A stretch of DNA of 64,000 nucleotides from CAVVXX01 sp963707975 (GCA_963707975.1 OY970177.1:1612001-1676000); one strand, 5' to 3'. Shown: positions 9,346 to 19,525, numbered from the stretch's first letter. Numbers and translations are program-made. Notes: a model not told the origin generated them from the sequence alone.

Positions 9346-9901
9346 CGCGCAAGATCGTCACTCGCGTATCGCCGTAGATGCGGTCGTCGAGCGCGGTATA
9401 GCCTTCTGCGGTATTGAGAGACTCATCCTCCGCCGTTTCTGCCACGATGATGGCATTGGGTGAGAGCCAGCCGCCATCGCGCAGACTGATGAGAGCAGGC
9501 GCAATGAGATTCTTGCGATAGGGCGGATCGAGGAAGGCGAGATCGAAACTCTCGCTCATGCTGTTCTGGCCAAGATCGGTCGCGTCGCGCCGCCAGATTT
9601 TGGTGACGCCGGTTAAGCCAAAAGCTTCCACATTCTGGCGGATCAGCGCGCGGGCTTCGGCTGCATCGTCGATGAACAGGCAATAACGCGCGCCCCGCGA
9701 CAGCGCCTCCAGCCCCATGGCGCCGGTGCCCGCGAACAAATCGATCGCGCGCGCGCCTTCGAGCCGGAAGCCCACACCGAAGTCCTTGTGCGCCAGAATG
9801 TTGAACACGGCCTGGCGCACCTTGTCAGAGGTTGGCCGCACGCGGCTGTCAGCAGGCGCCGCCAGCGCGCGGCCGCCAAAGCGGCCCGCCGTCACGCGCA
9901 T
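9317..9901 (-). CDS. rsmD: 16S rRNA (guanine966-N2)-methyltransferase RsmD
   Basis: SAM-dependent methyltransferase acting on 16S rRNA of the small subunit, 194 residues. The N-terminus MRVTAGRFGGRAL and RPTSDKVRQAVFNIL is diagnostic. The SAM loop is DLFAGTGAMGLEALSRGA and the catalytic motif is FLDPPYRK. The C-terminal codons overlap the end of the convergent nitrilase gene by 29 bases. Confidence 0.95.
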   Translation of the reverse strand: MRVTAGRFGGRALAAPADSRVRPTSDKVRQAVFNILAHKDFGVGFRLEGARAIDLFAGTGAMGLEALSRGARYCLFIDDAAEARALIRQNVEAFGLTGVTKIWRRDATDLGQNSMSESFDLAFLDPPYRKNLIAPALISLRDGGWLSPNAIIVAETAEDESLNTAEGYTALDDRIYGDTRVTILRASCPTIPVS

Positions 9902-9940
9902 GTGTGTGGCCTTCCATTCATTGCGGCAATCTAATCCGCA

Positions 9941-9993
9941 TTGTCATCCCCGGCGAGCCGCGCATGCGGCCGCATCGCTCGGCCGGGAATGAC
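9941..9993. repeat. Palindromic intergenic element between rsmD and the DsbD-like gene
   Basis: Inverted repeat with outer arms GTCATccCCGGcGAGC and GCTCggCCGGgaATGAC and a GC-rich centre. It lies in the divergent gap, 40 bases upstream of rsmD and 23 bases before the DsbD-like start. It resembles the GTCATCCCCGG...ATGAC extragenic palindromes scattered in many alphaproteobacterial genomes. Reading through it creates a spurious N-terminal extension of the DsbD-like frame. Confidence 0.7.
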
Positions 9994-10015
9994 AGTTTGT
10001 GTTATAGGACAGGCC

Positions 10016-12106
10016 ATGATGACCGGATTTCGCGGTTTGGCTGTGCTTGGCATGGCGCTGGCTCTTGCCTCCGCAGCGCCCGCCCGAGCCGCCATCGACA
10101 CCGCGCCGAAAGTAAACGCAAGCCTGATTGCCGAAAGCCCGAGCGTGTCGCCGGGCGGCCAAGTGAGCGTGGCGCTGCGCGAGATCATCCGCGCGGGCTG
10201 GCATACCTATTGGCGCAACCCCGGCGATTCAGGCGAGCCCACCACGATCACCTGGCATTTGCCCCAGGGCTGGCAGGCCGGACCGATTGCGTGGCCCACG
10301 CCGAAGCAGCTGCCCGTCGGGCCGTTGATGGACTTCGGCTACGAAAACGAGGTGGCGCTGCTTTCGACGCTTACGGCCGCGCCGGACGCGAAACCGGGCG
10401 GCACCGTGCAGATCACCGCCGATGTTATGTGGCTGGTCTGCGCCGAAGTCTGCATCCCGGAACAGGCTACGCTTGCGCTCGATCTGAAAGTGGATGCAGC
10501 GCCGCCCGCGCCCGATCCAAATACTGCCGCGTTTTTTGCGGCCGCGCGCGCACGATGGCCGAATGCTTCGCCCTGGCCCGCGACGTTCAGCGCGGGTGAC
10601 ACGGATTTCACGCTTGCCTTGCAATCGCCCGCTCTTGCCACGGCGCATCCGCGCGATGCGTTCTTTTACCCGGCAGAGGACGGCTATGTTGAGAACGCGG
10701 CGAAACAGGAATTGCGCTTCACCAATGCGGGCATCGAGATTGCCGGCAAGCTCGGCTGGAAATTAAAGGACCCAGCGAAACGTGCGAGCGCCGGGTCGCT
10801 TGCAGGCGTGCTGGTGCTGACCGATGCCGACGGCAAAACGCAAGCGCTCGCGCTCACTGCCACGCCAAGCGTGATTGCTCCTGCTCAAGCGGGCATCGGA
10901 ATTGCGGAAGCGCTGCTGTTCGCGTTTCTTGGCGGGCTCATTCTCAACCTCATGCCCTGCGTGCTGCCGGTGCTGTCGATCAAGGCGTTGCAGCTTGCGC
11001 GTAAGGGCGGCAGCGCGCACACCGCGCACATGGAAACGCTGGCTTACGGCGTGGGCGTGGTGCTGAGCTTTGCCGCGCTTGGCGGGCTCTTGATTGCGCT
11101 CCGCGCGGGCGGCGAGGCGGTTGGCTGGGGCTTCCAGTTGCAGGAGCCCATCGTGGTGGCGGCGTTCGCGCTGCTGATTTTTGCCGTGGGACTCAATCTT
11201 TCCGGCCTGTTCGAAGTGGGTGCGGGCATTGCCGGCATCGGCGAGCACCTCACGCGCCATGGCGGAATGCTAGGCAGCTTCTTCACCGGCGTGCTGGCGG
11301 TGATGGTGGCCGCGCCTTGCACCGCGCCCTTTATGGGCGCGGCGATGGGCTTCGCGCTGACGCAACCAGTGGCCATCGCGCTTGGTGTGTTCGTGGCGCT
11401 GGCGCTTGGCTTTGCCGCGCCGTTTGTTGCGCTTGGCTATTCGCCGGCCTTGTTGCGCCTGTTGCCCAAGCCCGGCGCGTGGATGGAAACGCTGCGCCAG
11501 TTCTTGGCATTTCCTATGTATGCGACCGCGTTGTGGCTGGCCTGGGTGCTCAGCATCGAGGCGGGGCCCGATGGAATTTTGCTGTTACTGCCGGCTGCGC
11601 TGGCGCTCGCTTTCGCGCTATGGGCGTTTGGCGCGGCGCAGCGGGCGCGGGCGCGCGGCCGCATTATCGGCTTCGCCGCCTGCGTGCTTGGCATTGCGGC
11701 CATGGTTTACCTGCTACCGATGGTGGACACCGGCAAGCACGCCGTCGCGCAAGAGATTGGCGGGCTGCCATCGCAACCTTACAGCGCGGCCACGCTTGGC
11801 AATCTGCGCGCCGCGGGCCGCCCGGTGTTCGTCAACGCGACGGCGGCCTGGTGCATCACGTGTCTGGTGAACGAGCGCGTGGCGCTGTCACAGCCGGAAG
11901 TCCGGGATATTTTTGCGAAGAAGAACGTTGCCTATCTGGTTGCCGACTGGACCAATCGTGACAGCGAAGTGACAGCGCTTTTAACCGCACACGGGCGCGA
12001 TGGCGTGCCGCTTTATCTTTATTATCTGCCGCATAAGGAAGCAGTTGTTCTGCCTCAGATTCTTACGGAAAATGCCATCCGCTCGGCGATCGAGAACAAG
12101 CAGTAG
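10016..12106 (+). CDS. DsbD/ScsB-family protein-disulfide reductase
   Basis: Inner-membrane electron carrier that passes reducing power from cytoplasmic thioredoxin to periplasmic proteins; 696 residues. A signal peptide is followed by a periplasmic N-terminal domain with the pair CAEVC (near residue 142). The membrane core has eight or more hydrophobic segments, with the redox cysteines in LNLMPCVLPVLSIKAL and MVAAPCTAPFMGAAMG. A C-terminal thioredoxin domain carries WCITC (near residue 618). The N-terminal domain and spacing fit the ScsB branch better than E. coli DsbD. The ATG at 10016 is chosen because the upstream in-frame sequence is a palindromic repeat and a signal peptide starts here. 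Confidence 0.9.
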   Translation: MMTGFRGLAVLGMALALASAAPARAAIDTAPKVNASLIAESPSVSPGGQVSVALREIIRAGWHTYWRNPGDSGEPTTITWHLPQGWQAGPIAWPTPKQLPVGPLMDFGYENEVALLSTLTAAPDAKPGGTVQITADVMWLVCAEVCIPEQATLALDLKVDAAPPAPDPNTAAFFAAARARWPNASPWPATFSAGDTDFTLALQSPALATAHPRDAFFYPAEDGYVENAAKQELRFTNAGIEIAGKLGWKLKDPAKRASAGSLAGVLVLTDADGKTQALALTATPSVIAPAQAGIGIAEALLFAFLGGLILNLMPCVLPVLSIKALQLARKGGSAHTAHMETLAYGVGVVLSFAALGGLLIALRAGGEAVGWGFQLQEPIVVAAFALLIFAVGLNLSGLFEVGAGIAGIGEHLTRHGGMLGSFFTGVLAVMVAAPCTAPFMGAAMGFALTQPVAIALGVFVALALGFAAPFVALGYSPALLRLLPKPGAWMETLRQFLAFPMYATALWLAWVLSIEAGPDGILLLLPAALALAFALWAFGAAQRARARGRIIGFAACVLGIAAMVYLLPMVDTGKHAVAQEIGGLPSQPYSAATLGNLRAAGRPVFVNATAAWCITCLVNERVALSQPEVRDIFAKKNVAYLVADWTNRDSEVTALLTAHGRDGVPLYLYYLPHKEAVVLPQILTENAIRSAIENKQ

Positions 12107-12122
12107 CAGCAGGAGAGTAGAC

Positions 12123-12728
12123 ATGCGTAACGCGATAATGCTTGCGATGGGGCTGGCTTTGGCGACGGCGTTGCCCGCGTCTGCCGCAACCCCCGGCATG
12201 CCCGCGCCGCAATTTACGGCCATGGATTCGAACGGCGTCACCCACAGGCTCAGCGATTATGCGGGCAAGATCGTTATCCTCGAATGGACGAATAACGAGT
12301 GCCCCTATGTCGGCAAGCAATACGGCACCGGCAACATGCAGAAGTTGCAGGCCGATGCGACCGCCCAGGGCGTCGTGTGGCTTTCCGTGATTTCCTCGGC
12401 GCCCGGCGAGCAGGGCTATGTCACCGGGCCAGAGGAAAACGCGATTATCGATAAGCGCGGCGCGCACCCGACGGCGACGCTGCTCGATCCGCAAGGCAAG
12501 ATCGGCATGGAATACGGCGCCAAGACCACGCCCCACATGTACATCATCGATGCGAAGCAAGTGCTGGTTTACGAGGGGGCCATCGATGACAAACCGACGG
12601 CCAACTGGAATTCAGTGCCGATTGCCAAAAATTACGTGCGCCAGGCGCTGGCCGAAATGAAGGCGGGCAAGCCAGTGAGCGTGCCCGAAACCACATCCTA
12701 TGGCTGCTCGGTGAAATACGGGAGTTAA
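12123..12728 (+). CDS. Periplasmic peroxiredoxin-like protein (PRXL type, ScsB partner)
   Basis: Exported thioredoxin-fold protein of 201 residues. Residues 1-21 form a signal peptide ending in ASA. The AhpC/TSA-type start is PGMPAPQFTAMDSNG. There is a single active-site cysteine in NNECPYVGKQY and a conserved C-terminal YGCSVKY. This architecture matches the periplasmic peroxiredoxin-like proteins described as ScsB substrates in Caulobacter. It begins 16 bases after the ScsB-like gene with RBS AGGAGA, so reductase and peroxidase are co-transcribed. The role in removing peroxide in the envelope is inferred from family and context. Confidence 0.85.
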   Translation: MRNAIMLAMGLALATALPASAATPGMPAPQFTAMDSNGVTHRLSDYAGKIVILEWTNNECPYVGKQYGTGNMQKLQADATAQGVVWLSVISSAPGEQGYVTGPEENAIIDKRGAHPTATLLDPQGKIGMEYGAKTTPHMYIIDAKQVLVYEGAIDDKPTANWNSVPIAKNYVRQALAEMKAGKPVSVPETTSYGCSVKYGS

Positions 12729-12729
12729 C

Positions 12730-13605
12730 TCACGCCGCGTGGCTGCCGCCGACGTAAGCATGCGTGCCGCGATGCAACAGGCGGTCGGTGGGTAGAATGT
12801 CGCCGGGCTTGTATGTGGGGCCTGATTTCAGTTTGGCGTAAAGCGAGCCGAAATCCTGATAGGTGTCCTTGAACAATTGATCGAAGGATTCGATGACGAA
12901 ATAGCTCTCCTGGAAATCATCGATGCGGTAATCGGTGCGCATGACGCGTTCGAGCTGAAAGGCGATGCGGTTGGGCGAGGGATTTTCCAGCGCGTAAACC
13001 GATTCCGCGCTGGATGAAACAATGCCCGAGCCGTAAATCCGCATGCCGCCCGGATTGTTGATGAGTCCGAACTCGACCGTGTACCAGTAAAGCCGCGCCA
13101 ACTGCTTCAGCATGCCGAATTCGCTGAGCGCGCGCTGACCGCCCTTGCCATAGGCCTGCATGTAATCGCCGAACACGGGGTGCGCCAGCATCGGCACATG
13201 GCCGAAGACATCGTGGAAAATGTCGGGCTCTTCGATGTAATCGAGTTGGTCCTGACGGCGGATAAAGCGCCCGGCGGGGAAGCGCTTGTTGGCGAGATGC
13301 TCGAAAAAAATATCGTCGGGGACGAGGCTGGGCACGGCCACCACGCGCCAGCCGGTAAGTTTTTCCAGCGCGTCGCTCATGCGTTCGAGATTGGGAATCT
13401 GCTCTTCGCCGATTCGAAGCGCCTTCAGCCCCCTCATGAATTCATCGCAGGCGCGGCCGGGAAGGATCTTTTCCATGCGGCGGTAAAGCGTGCGCCAGAT
13501 GCCGTGTTCAGCGGCGCTATAATCTTCCCAGCGCTGGCGGATGGTGAAGTCGGTGCGAATGTCGGGATTGGTCTTGCGCAGGGCTTCAAGTGTTGGCGCT
13601 GTCAT
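12730..13605 (-). CDS. phhA: Phenylalanine 4-monooxygenase
   Basis: Non-haem iron, pterin-dependent hydroxylase converting phenylalanine to tyrosine; 291 residues, the normal bacterial length. The iron ligands are readable as HDVFGHVPMLAHP (two His) and YWYTVEFGL (Glu). MTAPTLEALR is chosen as start because AAGGAGAAC lies directly upstream; an ATG eight codons earlier has no RBS. It converges with the PRXL gene (stops 2 bases apart) and diverges from a Glu/Leu/Phe/Val dehydrogenase, suggesting an aromatic or branched-chain amino acid catabolic locus. Confidence 0.95.
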   Translation of the reverse strand: MTAPTLEALRKTNPDIRTDFTIRQRWEDYSAAEHGIWRTLYRRMEKILPGRACDEFMRGLKALRIGEEQIPNLERMSDALEKLTGWRVVAVPSLVPDDIFFEHLANKRFPAGRFIRRQDQLDYIEEPDIFHDVFGHVPMLAHPVFGDYMQAYGKGGQRALSEFGMLKQLARLYWYTVEFGLINNPGGMRIYGSGIVSSSAESVYALENPSPNRIAFQLERVMRTDYRIDDFQESYFVIESFDQLFKDTYQDFGSLYAKLKSGPTYKPGDILPTDRLLHRGTHAYVGGSHAA

Positions 13606-13820
13606 CGCACGTTCTCCTTGGCCCGGCATTTTGGATTGAGTCTAGGTTACCGCGACTGCGAAGGCCTGGGTAGGCCGCGCCTCACGATATTGCGGCGCGT
13701 CATGCGTTTACGGTGTTGCCTTGCGCTCGGGCCATGCAAAAGGATACCTCATTGCCCGCCTACGGGGGTATTGTTCCTTACCCCCGCGCCATCACGCAAC
13801 CCATCACCCAGAGGCCTTAC

Positions 13821-14897
13821 ATGAGCGTGTTCGAATCGGTTGATTTCGATCATCACGAGACGGTTGCGTTTTTCGACGATAAAAAATCCGGGCTTAAATC
13901 CATCATCGCCATCCATTCCACCACGTTGGGGCCGGGCTGCGGTGGCTGCCGGATGTATCCGTATAAGGACGGGCAGGCGGCGCTGACCGACGTGCTGAGA
14001 CTCTCGCGTGGCATGAGCTACAAGAACGCGATGGCCGACATTCCCTTCGGCGGCGGCAAGGCGGTAGTGCTGGGCGATCCCGCGCACGACAAGACTGAAG
14101 CAAAGCTTCTGGCATTCGGCCGCACGGTGGAAAATCTGGGTGGGCGCTACATCACGGCGATGGATGTCGGCGTGAAGCAGGCAGATATGCCGGTGATCGC
14201 ACGGGCGACTAAATTTGTCGCTGGCTATGACCAGCCGGGCAAAACGGGCGGCGATTCCGGGCCGATGACGGCGCTGGGTGTTTTCCTGGGCGTGAAGGAA
14301 GCCGTGAAGCACCGGCTGAAGACAGACACGGTGAAAGGTCTGAAAATCGCCATTCAGGGATTGGGCAAGGTCGGCATGAAGCTGGCGGCGCAGCTGCACG
14401 CGGAAGGCGCCACTCTTGTGGTCTCCGATGTTCATCCTGCGCATGTCCAGCAGGCGGTGGATGCCTATGGCGCGAAAGCTGTCTCGCCTGAGGCCATCGT
14501 CACATCCGAATGCGATGTGTTCTCGCCCAATGCGCTGGGCGCCATTCTCGACGACAAGACGGTTCCGGCATTGAAGGCGAAGGTGGTTGCGGGGGCTGCC
14601 AACAATCAGCTGGCGCGAGACCATCACGGGGCGATGCTGCGCGAGAAGGGCGTGCTTTACGCGCCCGATTACGTCATCAATGGCGGCGGCGTGATCTGCG
14701 TGGCGGGCCAGATTCTGAGCTGGAGCGACGCCGAGATCGAGAAGCGGGTGCGCGCCATCGCGCCCACGCTTGCGCATATTTTCGCGCGCAGCGAGGCGGA
14801 AGGCGCTCCCACCAATGCGATCGCCGACCGTATGGCGGTAGAACGCATGGCGCAGGGCGCTAGGCCCGCGGCCGCGAAACTGACGGCCGTGCGGTAA
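13821..14897 (+). CDS. Glu/Leu/Phe/Val dehydrogenase (leucine or phenylalanine dehydrogenase type)
   Basis: NAD-dependent oxidative deaminase of amino acids, 358 residues. Visible are the glycine-rich block GPGCGGCRMYPYKD, the catalytic lysine region MSYKNAMADIPFGGGKA, the Rossmann motif IQGLGKVGMKLAAQL and the cofactor-side loop PDYVINGGGVICVAG. Size and spacing match leucine/phenylalanine dehydrogenases rather than glutamate dehydrogenase. MSVFESVDFD at 13821 is the family N-terminus, so the upstream extension is not coding. The divergent neighbour is phhA. Confidence 0.9.
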   Translation: MSVFESVDFDHHETVAFFDDKKSGLKSIIAIHSTTLGPGCGGCRMYPYKDGQAALTDVLRLSRGMSYKNAMADIPFGGGKAVVLGDPAHDKTEAKLLAFGRTVENLGGRYITAMDVGVKQADMPVIARATKFVAGYDQPGKTGGDSGPMTALGVFLGVKEAVKHRLKTDTVKGLKIAIQGLGKVGMKLAAQLHAEGATLVVSDVHPAHVQQAVDAYGAKAVSPEAIVTSECDVFSPNALGAILDDKTVPALKAKVVAGAANNQLARDHHGAMLREKGVLYAPDYVINGGGVICVAGQILSWSDAEIEKRVRAIAPTLAHIFARSEAEGAPTNAIADRMAVERMAQGARPAAAKLTAVR

Positions 14898-14903
14898 GCC
14901 GGA

Positions 14904-15077
14904 TCAGCCGCCCGTGGTTGGCGGAATGATGTGCGGCCAAAGGCCGACCACGCCGATGAAAATAAGGTAGATGGCGACCAGATAATTCAGCGCCCGCGGC
15001 ACGAACAGAATCAGCACGCCGAAGATCAGCGCGACCAGCGGCACGATGACGCTCATATCGAGATGGCTCATATCCAT
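14904..15077 (-). CDS. DUF3096-type small membrane protein
   Basis: 57-residue hydrophobic protein with one or two membrane segments (VIVPLVALIFGVLILFVP and LNYLVAIYLIFIGVVGLW), matching the small DUF3096 family. The ATG at 15077 is chosen because GGGAGA lies 4 bases upstream; an in-frame ATG five codons earlier has no RBS. The gene ends 7 bases from the dehydrogenase stop. Function unknown. Confidence 0.7.
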   Translation of the reverse strand: MDMSHLDMSVIVPLVALIFGVLILFVPRALNYLVAIYLIFIGVVGLWPHIIPPTTGG

Positions 15078-15163
15078 GACTGTCTCCCTCACTAACTTGC
15101 GTTACGACGCCGGGCGAAAGCCCGCGCCCCAAGAATAACCTATTAACGCCGGCATAGTGAGGC

Positions 15164-15238
15164 TGGTGCCGCAGGACAGAATTGAACTGTCGACCTACCC
15201 CTTACCAAGGGGTTGCGCTACCACTACGCTACTGCGGC
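15164..15238 (-). tRNA. tRNA-Thr (anticodon GGT)
   Basis: On the minus strand a full cloverleaf is readable: acceptor GCCGCAG/CTGCGGC, D arm GCGT/GCGC, anticodon stem ACCCC/GGGGT around loop TTGGTAA (GGT, reads ACC Thr), T arm GACAG-TTCAATT-CTGTC, discriminator A and encoded CCA. Confidence 0.95.
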
Positions 15239-15309
15239 ATCCGGTAGTGCCTGAAGGCGGGTGCTATAGCCCAAGGGTAGCAGGAGCGGAAGGCGGCCCG
15301 TTTATCAAG

Positions 15310-15489
15310 ATGGCGAGCAAGACGGGAAAAACCACGCGCGAGGAGCGCCTGGCGGCGGCGCTCAGGGAGAACCTCAAGCGGCGAAAGGCGCGCGCGCGGG
15401 CCCGTATGGCTCCGAAGCCCGAGGTGCCCGAGGGAGAGGGCGCAGAGATGCCCGCCTCCGGCCACGTCCGCGCCACGAAGCGGGGTTAG
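15310..15489 (+). CDS. Small basic conserved hypothetical protein upstream of murA
   Basis: 59 residues, Arg/Lys-rich (RENLKRRKARARARM), no signal or membrane segment. The ATG at 15310 is preferred; the longer frame would run back through the tRNA-Thr gene. Short basic proteins of this look commonly precede murA in alphaproteobacteria. Function unknown. Confidence 0.6.
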   Translation: MASKTGKTTREERLAAALRENLKRRKARARARMAPKPEVPEGEGAEMPASGHVRATKRG

Positions 15490-15544
15490 TTACTAGCCCC
15501 ATTGCGGCTGTTCGGCCGCGCGCGCAGGGGATAAAAAGACCATC

Positions 15545-16821
<1,277 letters not shown>

Positions 16822-16825
<4 letters not shown>

Positions 16826-17271
16826 CGAAGACGGCGCCGGCGCTGCTGGCCGAGGACGACGAGGATTTGCAAATCATTTCCGCGCAATTGCAGGACGCGG
16901 TGGCGCGGCTGGGCGATCTGGTTTATTTGCCGCGCGCGCGCAGGTTTGCCGGCCTCTTCAACCGCTTTCGCTGGGAAGACTGCAAGGACGCCAAGGACCG
17001 CGGCTTACGCGTGCGCGCTGGCCTGCATTTCAACGGCGTGCTTGGCGTGAAATCCCACAAGCTCAGACGCGACAATGCGGACGCGGTGGTGGAACTGCTG
17101 GCGATCCGGTTCGTGCCGGGCAGGGACGGCGCAGGCACAATCGAGCTCCTGTTCGCAGGCGGCGGCGCGATCAGGCTTGAGGTCGAGTGCATCGACGCCA
17201 CTTTGCGCGATATGAGCGGGTCCTGGCCCGCGCGCGCGCGCCCCCAGCACGACCACGAAGCGGGGCGCTGA
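16822..17271 (+). CDS. DUF2948 family protein
   Basis: 149-residue cytoplasmic protein of the alphaproteobacterial DUF2948 family, recognisable by LQIISAQLQDAVARLGDLVY, FNRFRWEDC and the following HFNGVLGVKS. No catalytic motif is evident. It is coupled to murA (4-base overlap). Function unknown. In many alphaproteobacteria hisD follows; here UPF0262 follows directly. Confidence 0.85.
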
Positions 17272-17272
17272 G

Positions 17273-17770
17273 ATGGCGCGGCAGCTGCAAGCGCCGGCAC
17301 ACACGGATTTCCGCATCGCCCAAATCATGCTCGATGAAGGCTCGCTCGCCAAACGTTCGCGCGAAATCGAGCACGAGCGCGAGGTCGCCTTGCACGATCT
17401 CTTGGAGAAAAATTATTTTCAGCCCAAGGGCTCGCCCGGCGGGCCCTATCACATTGTGATCTCCATCGCCGAGAACCGGCTCGTGTTCGACATCAGACTC
17501 GCCGATGGCACGGAGCACGGCCGCATCCTGCTTTCGCTCACGCCGTTCCGCCGCGCGGTGAAGGATTATTTTCTGGTTTGCGAATCCTATTTCGCGGCCG
17601 TGCGCGCGGCGCGCGGGGCCCAGATCGAGGCCATCGATATGGGGCGGCGCGGCCTTCACAATGACGGCGCACGCCTTCTGGCCGAGCGCCTCAAGGGCAA
17701 GATCGAGATGGATTTCGACACCGCGCGGCGCTTGTTCACGCTCATCTGCGTGCTGCATCTGAAAAGATAA
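17273..17770 (+). CDS. UPF0262 family protein
   Basis: 165-residue protein typical of the conserved murA-infA region of alphaproteobacteria (HDLLEKNYF, SLTPFRRAVKDYFLVCESY). The ATG lies 1 base after the DUF2948 stop. No signal peptide or known motif; function unknown. Confidence 0.85.
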   Translation: MARQLQAPAHTDFRIAQIMLDEGSLAKRSREIEHEREVALHDLLEKNYFQPKGSPGGPYHIVISIAENRLVFDIRLADGTEHGRILLSLTPFRRAVKDYFLVCESYFAAVRAARGAQIEAIDMGRRGLHNDGARLLAERLKGKIEMDFDTARRLFTLICVLHLKR

Positions 17771-17846
17771 AGCGCACCCCCGCTTGATTTTCCGCTATTC
17801 CAGTGCATTCTCCCGCTAGGAATAGCGGCCAGAAACAAGGAGTTGC

Positions 17847-18065
17847 ATGGCCAAGGAAGAGCTTCTCGAATTTCCGGGCACCGTCTCGGAACTGCTGCCC
17901 AACGCGACTTTCCGCGTGAAACTCGAGAACGGGCACGAAATCATCGCCCACACCGCCGGTAAAATGCGCAAGAACCGCATTCGCGTGCTGGTGGGCGACA
18001 AGGTGCTGGTGGAGATGACGCCCTATGACCTCAGCAAAGGGCGCATTACCTATCGCTTCAAATAA
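17847..18065 (+). CDS. infA: Translation initiation factor IF-1
   Basis: S1/OB-fold protein of 72 residues that binds the 30S A site during initiation. The sequence MAKEELLEFPGTV, HTAGKMRKNRIRVL and GDKVLVEMTPYDLSKGRI is unmistakable and full length. RBS AAGGAG precedes the ATG. A gap of 76 bases upstream probably contains its promoter. The end overlaps maf. Confidence 0.98.
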   Translation: MAKEELLEFPGTVSELLPNATFRVKLENGHEIIAHTAGKMRKNRIRVLVGDKVLVEMTPYDLSKGRITYRFK

Positions 18066-18651
18066 AATCATCGAGGCGCACCCGCGCCTTGTACTGGCGA
18101 GCGCGAGCCCCAGGCGGCTCGAGCTGCTGGTGCAGGCCGGCATCAGACCGGACAAGATCATGGCGGCGCAGGTGAACGAAACACCGCGCGCCAAGGAAGC
18201 GCCGCGCGTCTATGCGCTGCGCATCGCGCTGGCGAAAGCCGAAGCGGTAGCGGGCCTTGAGCCGGATGCGCTGGTGCTGGCGGCCGACACTGTGGTGGCT
18301 TGCGGGCGGCGCATTTTGCCGCGCGCGGAAAACGCGAGCGATGTGCGCGCCTGCCTCGAGCTGCTTTCGGGGCGGCGGCATATGGTTTTCACAGCACTGG
18401 CTGCACGCGCTGGCGGCGGCAAACCGCGCACACGCATTGTGATGACGCGCGTTGCTTTCAAAAAATTGAGCGCTGACGAAATCGACGCCTATGCGGCATC
18501 GGGCGAAGGCATCGGCAAGGCTGGCGGCTACGCCATTCAGGGGCGCGCGGGCGCCTTTGTGCGTTTTCTCAACGGTTCCTACACCAATGTTGTGGGCCTG
18601 CCGCTTTACGAGACGCTTGCGCTGCTTAAATCGTGCGGGCGCGCGTGTTAG
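18025..18651 (+). CDS. maf: Maf-like nucleotide pyrophosphatase
   Basis: Nucleoside-triphosphate pyrophosphatase of the Maf/house-cleaning family. Motifs are LVLASASPRRLELL at the N-terminus, ADTVV in the middle and the G-Y-A-I-Q-G-R-A-G-A-F block at the C-terminus. The only in-frame ATG is at 18025, which overlaps infA by 41 bases and gives 14 residues before the family start; no GTG or TTG lies between. Either the long overlap is real or a rare start (ATT/ATC) near 18061 is used. Tight linkage with infA and yacG is typical. Confidence 0.9.
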   Translation: MTSAKGALPIASNKIIEAHPRLVLASASPRRLELLVQAGIRPDKIMAAQVNETPRAKEAPRVYALRIALAKAEAVAGLEPDALVLAADTVVACGRRILPRAENASDVRACLELLSGRRHMVFTALAARAGGGKPRTRIVMTRVAFKKLSADEIDAYAASGEGIGKAGGYAIQGRAGAFVRFLNGSYTNVVGLPLYETLALLKSCGRAC

Positions 18652-18662
18652 GATTGCGTTCT

Positions 18663-18902
18663 ATGCCGGAACCCTCGTCCAGAAAAAATCACAAGGCGCG
18701 TAAATGCCCCGTCTGCGGGCGCGGCACGGTGGGGGAGTTCAAGCCATTCTGCTCCAAGCGCTGCGCAGACGCAGACCTAGCGCGTTGGCTCAAGGGCGCT
18801 TATGCGATTCCGGGCGAGCCGGTAAGCGAAACGGATCTCGACGCGCAGCCCGATGCCGTAGAGAAAGCCGGGGATGCCAGCCGCAATAAACCCAAAAATT
18901 GA
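18663..18902 (+). CDS. yacG: DNA gyrase inhibitor YacG
   Basis: Small zinc protein that in E. coli binds and inhibits gyrase. The zinc ligands are CPVCG and FCSKRC. 79 residues from the ATG at 18663; an ATG ten codons earlier overlaps maf and is less likely. The acidic C-terminal tail is disordered in character. It is the last gene before tRNA-Phe and the accessory region. Confidence 0.88.
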   Translation: MPEPSSRKNHKARKCPVCGRGTVGEFKPFCSKRCADADLARWLKGAYAIPGEPVSETDLDAQPDAVEKAGDASRNKPKN

Positions 18903-18960
18903 GGCGCTGGACAGGGTTGCGTGCGTCTCTTACAAAACGAGCTCCGGCCCAAGCGTTTAC

Positions 18961-19036
<76 letters not shown>

Positions 19037-19280
19037 TTAATTTTCTAACACTATCAATTCTCTAGGTGTAACACCTCAAATCGTCGTGCGTCGCAAAATC
19101 CATCTCGGGTTATAACTGGGGTAATATCTGCGTCAAACGAAAGGAATTGGTGGCAGGACCATAAAATCGAGCCCTTAAGCGTGGCCGCAAGCCTTTGGCA
19201 GGGCCAGCGATGATTTGACGGTTCTATTGGCGCGGAAAGTGAACAGACACGTACGCGGACATTTATCCAGGTTTGAGGAG

Positions 19281-19304
19281 GTCCGCTTCTGATCCAAAGC
19301 GGAC
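19281..19304. repeat. Dispersed GTCCGCTT/AAGCGGAC palindromic repeat, copy 1
   Basis: Arms GTCCGCTT and AAGCGGAC around an 8-base loop, followed by ATCCACC. Similar copies lie at 20778, 22513, 44103 and 44817. Confidence 0.65.
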
Positions 19305-19318
19305 ATCCACCCGCCGTC

Positions 19319-19525
19319 GCATTATGTGAACAATTTGCTGTATTTTGTTTACGCTACATTGCTCGCGTTATAGTTCAGAGATGGCTCGGGCACGCCCGCA
19401 TTGAGACGACGGCAATTTACGCGAGCGCAATGGGAGACGAGGAGCGAAATCTTGCGCGGCGTGCATGGAGCTCCCTGGAACTTTCACTTCCGGATCGTCC
19501 AAATTTGGCACCGACGGACGACTGA
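19319..19525 (+). pseudogene. C-terminal remnant of a tyrosine recombinase/integrase
   Basis: The + frame ending in TGA at 19523-19525 reads EQFAVFCLR then VQRWLGHARIETTAIYASA and GDEERNLARRAW. This is the C-terminal catalytic end of phage/transposon integrases, with the H-box LGHxxxxTT and the nucleophile tyrosine in AIYA. No start and no upstream Arg box can be read, and a palindromic repeat (19281-19304) lies directly before it, so only about 65 residues remain. Position 280 bases behind tRNA-Phe suggests a decayed integrative element. Confidence 0.75.

Noticed and set aside
13749..14777. 342-residue minus-strand frame
   Set aside because: Antisense of the Glu/Leu/Phe/Val dehydrogenase gene.
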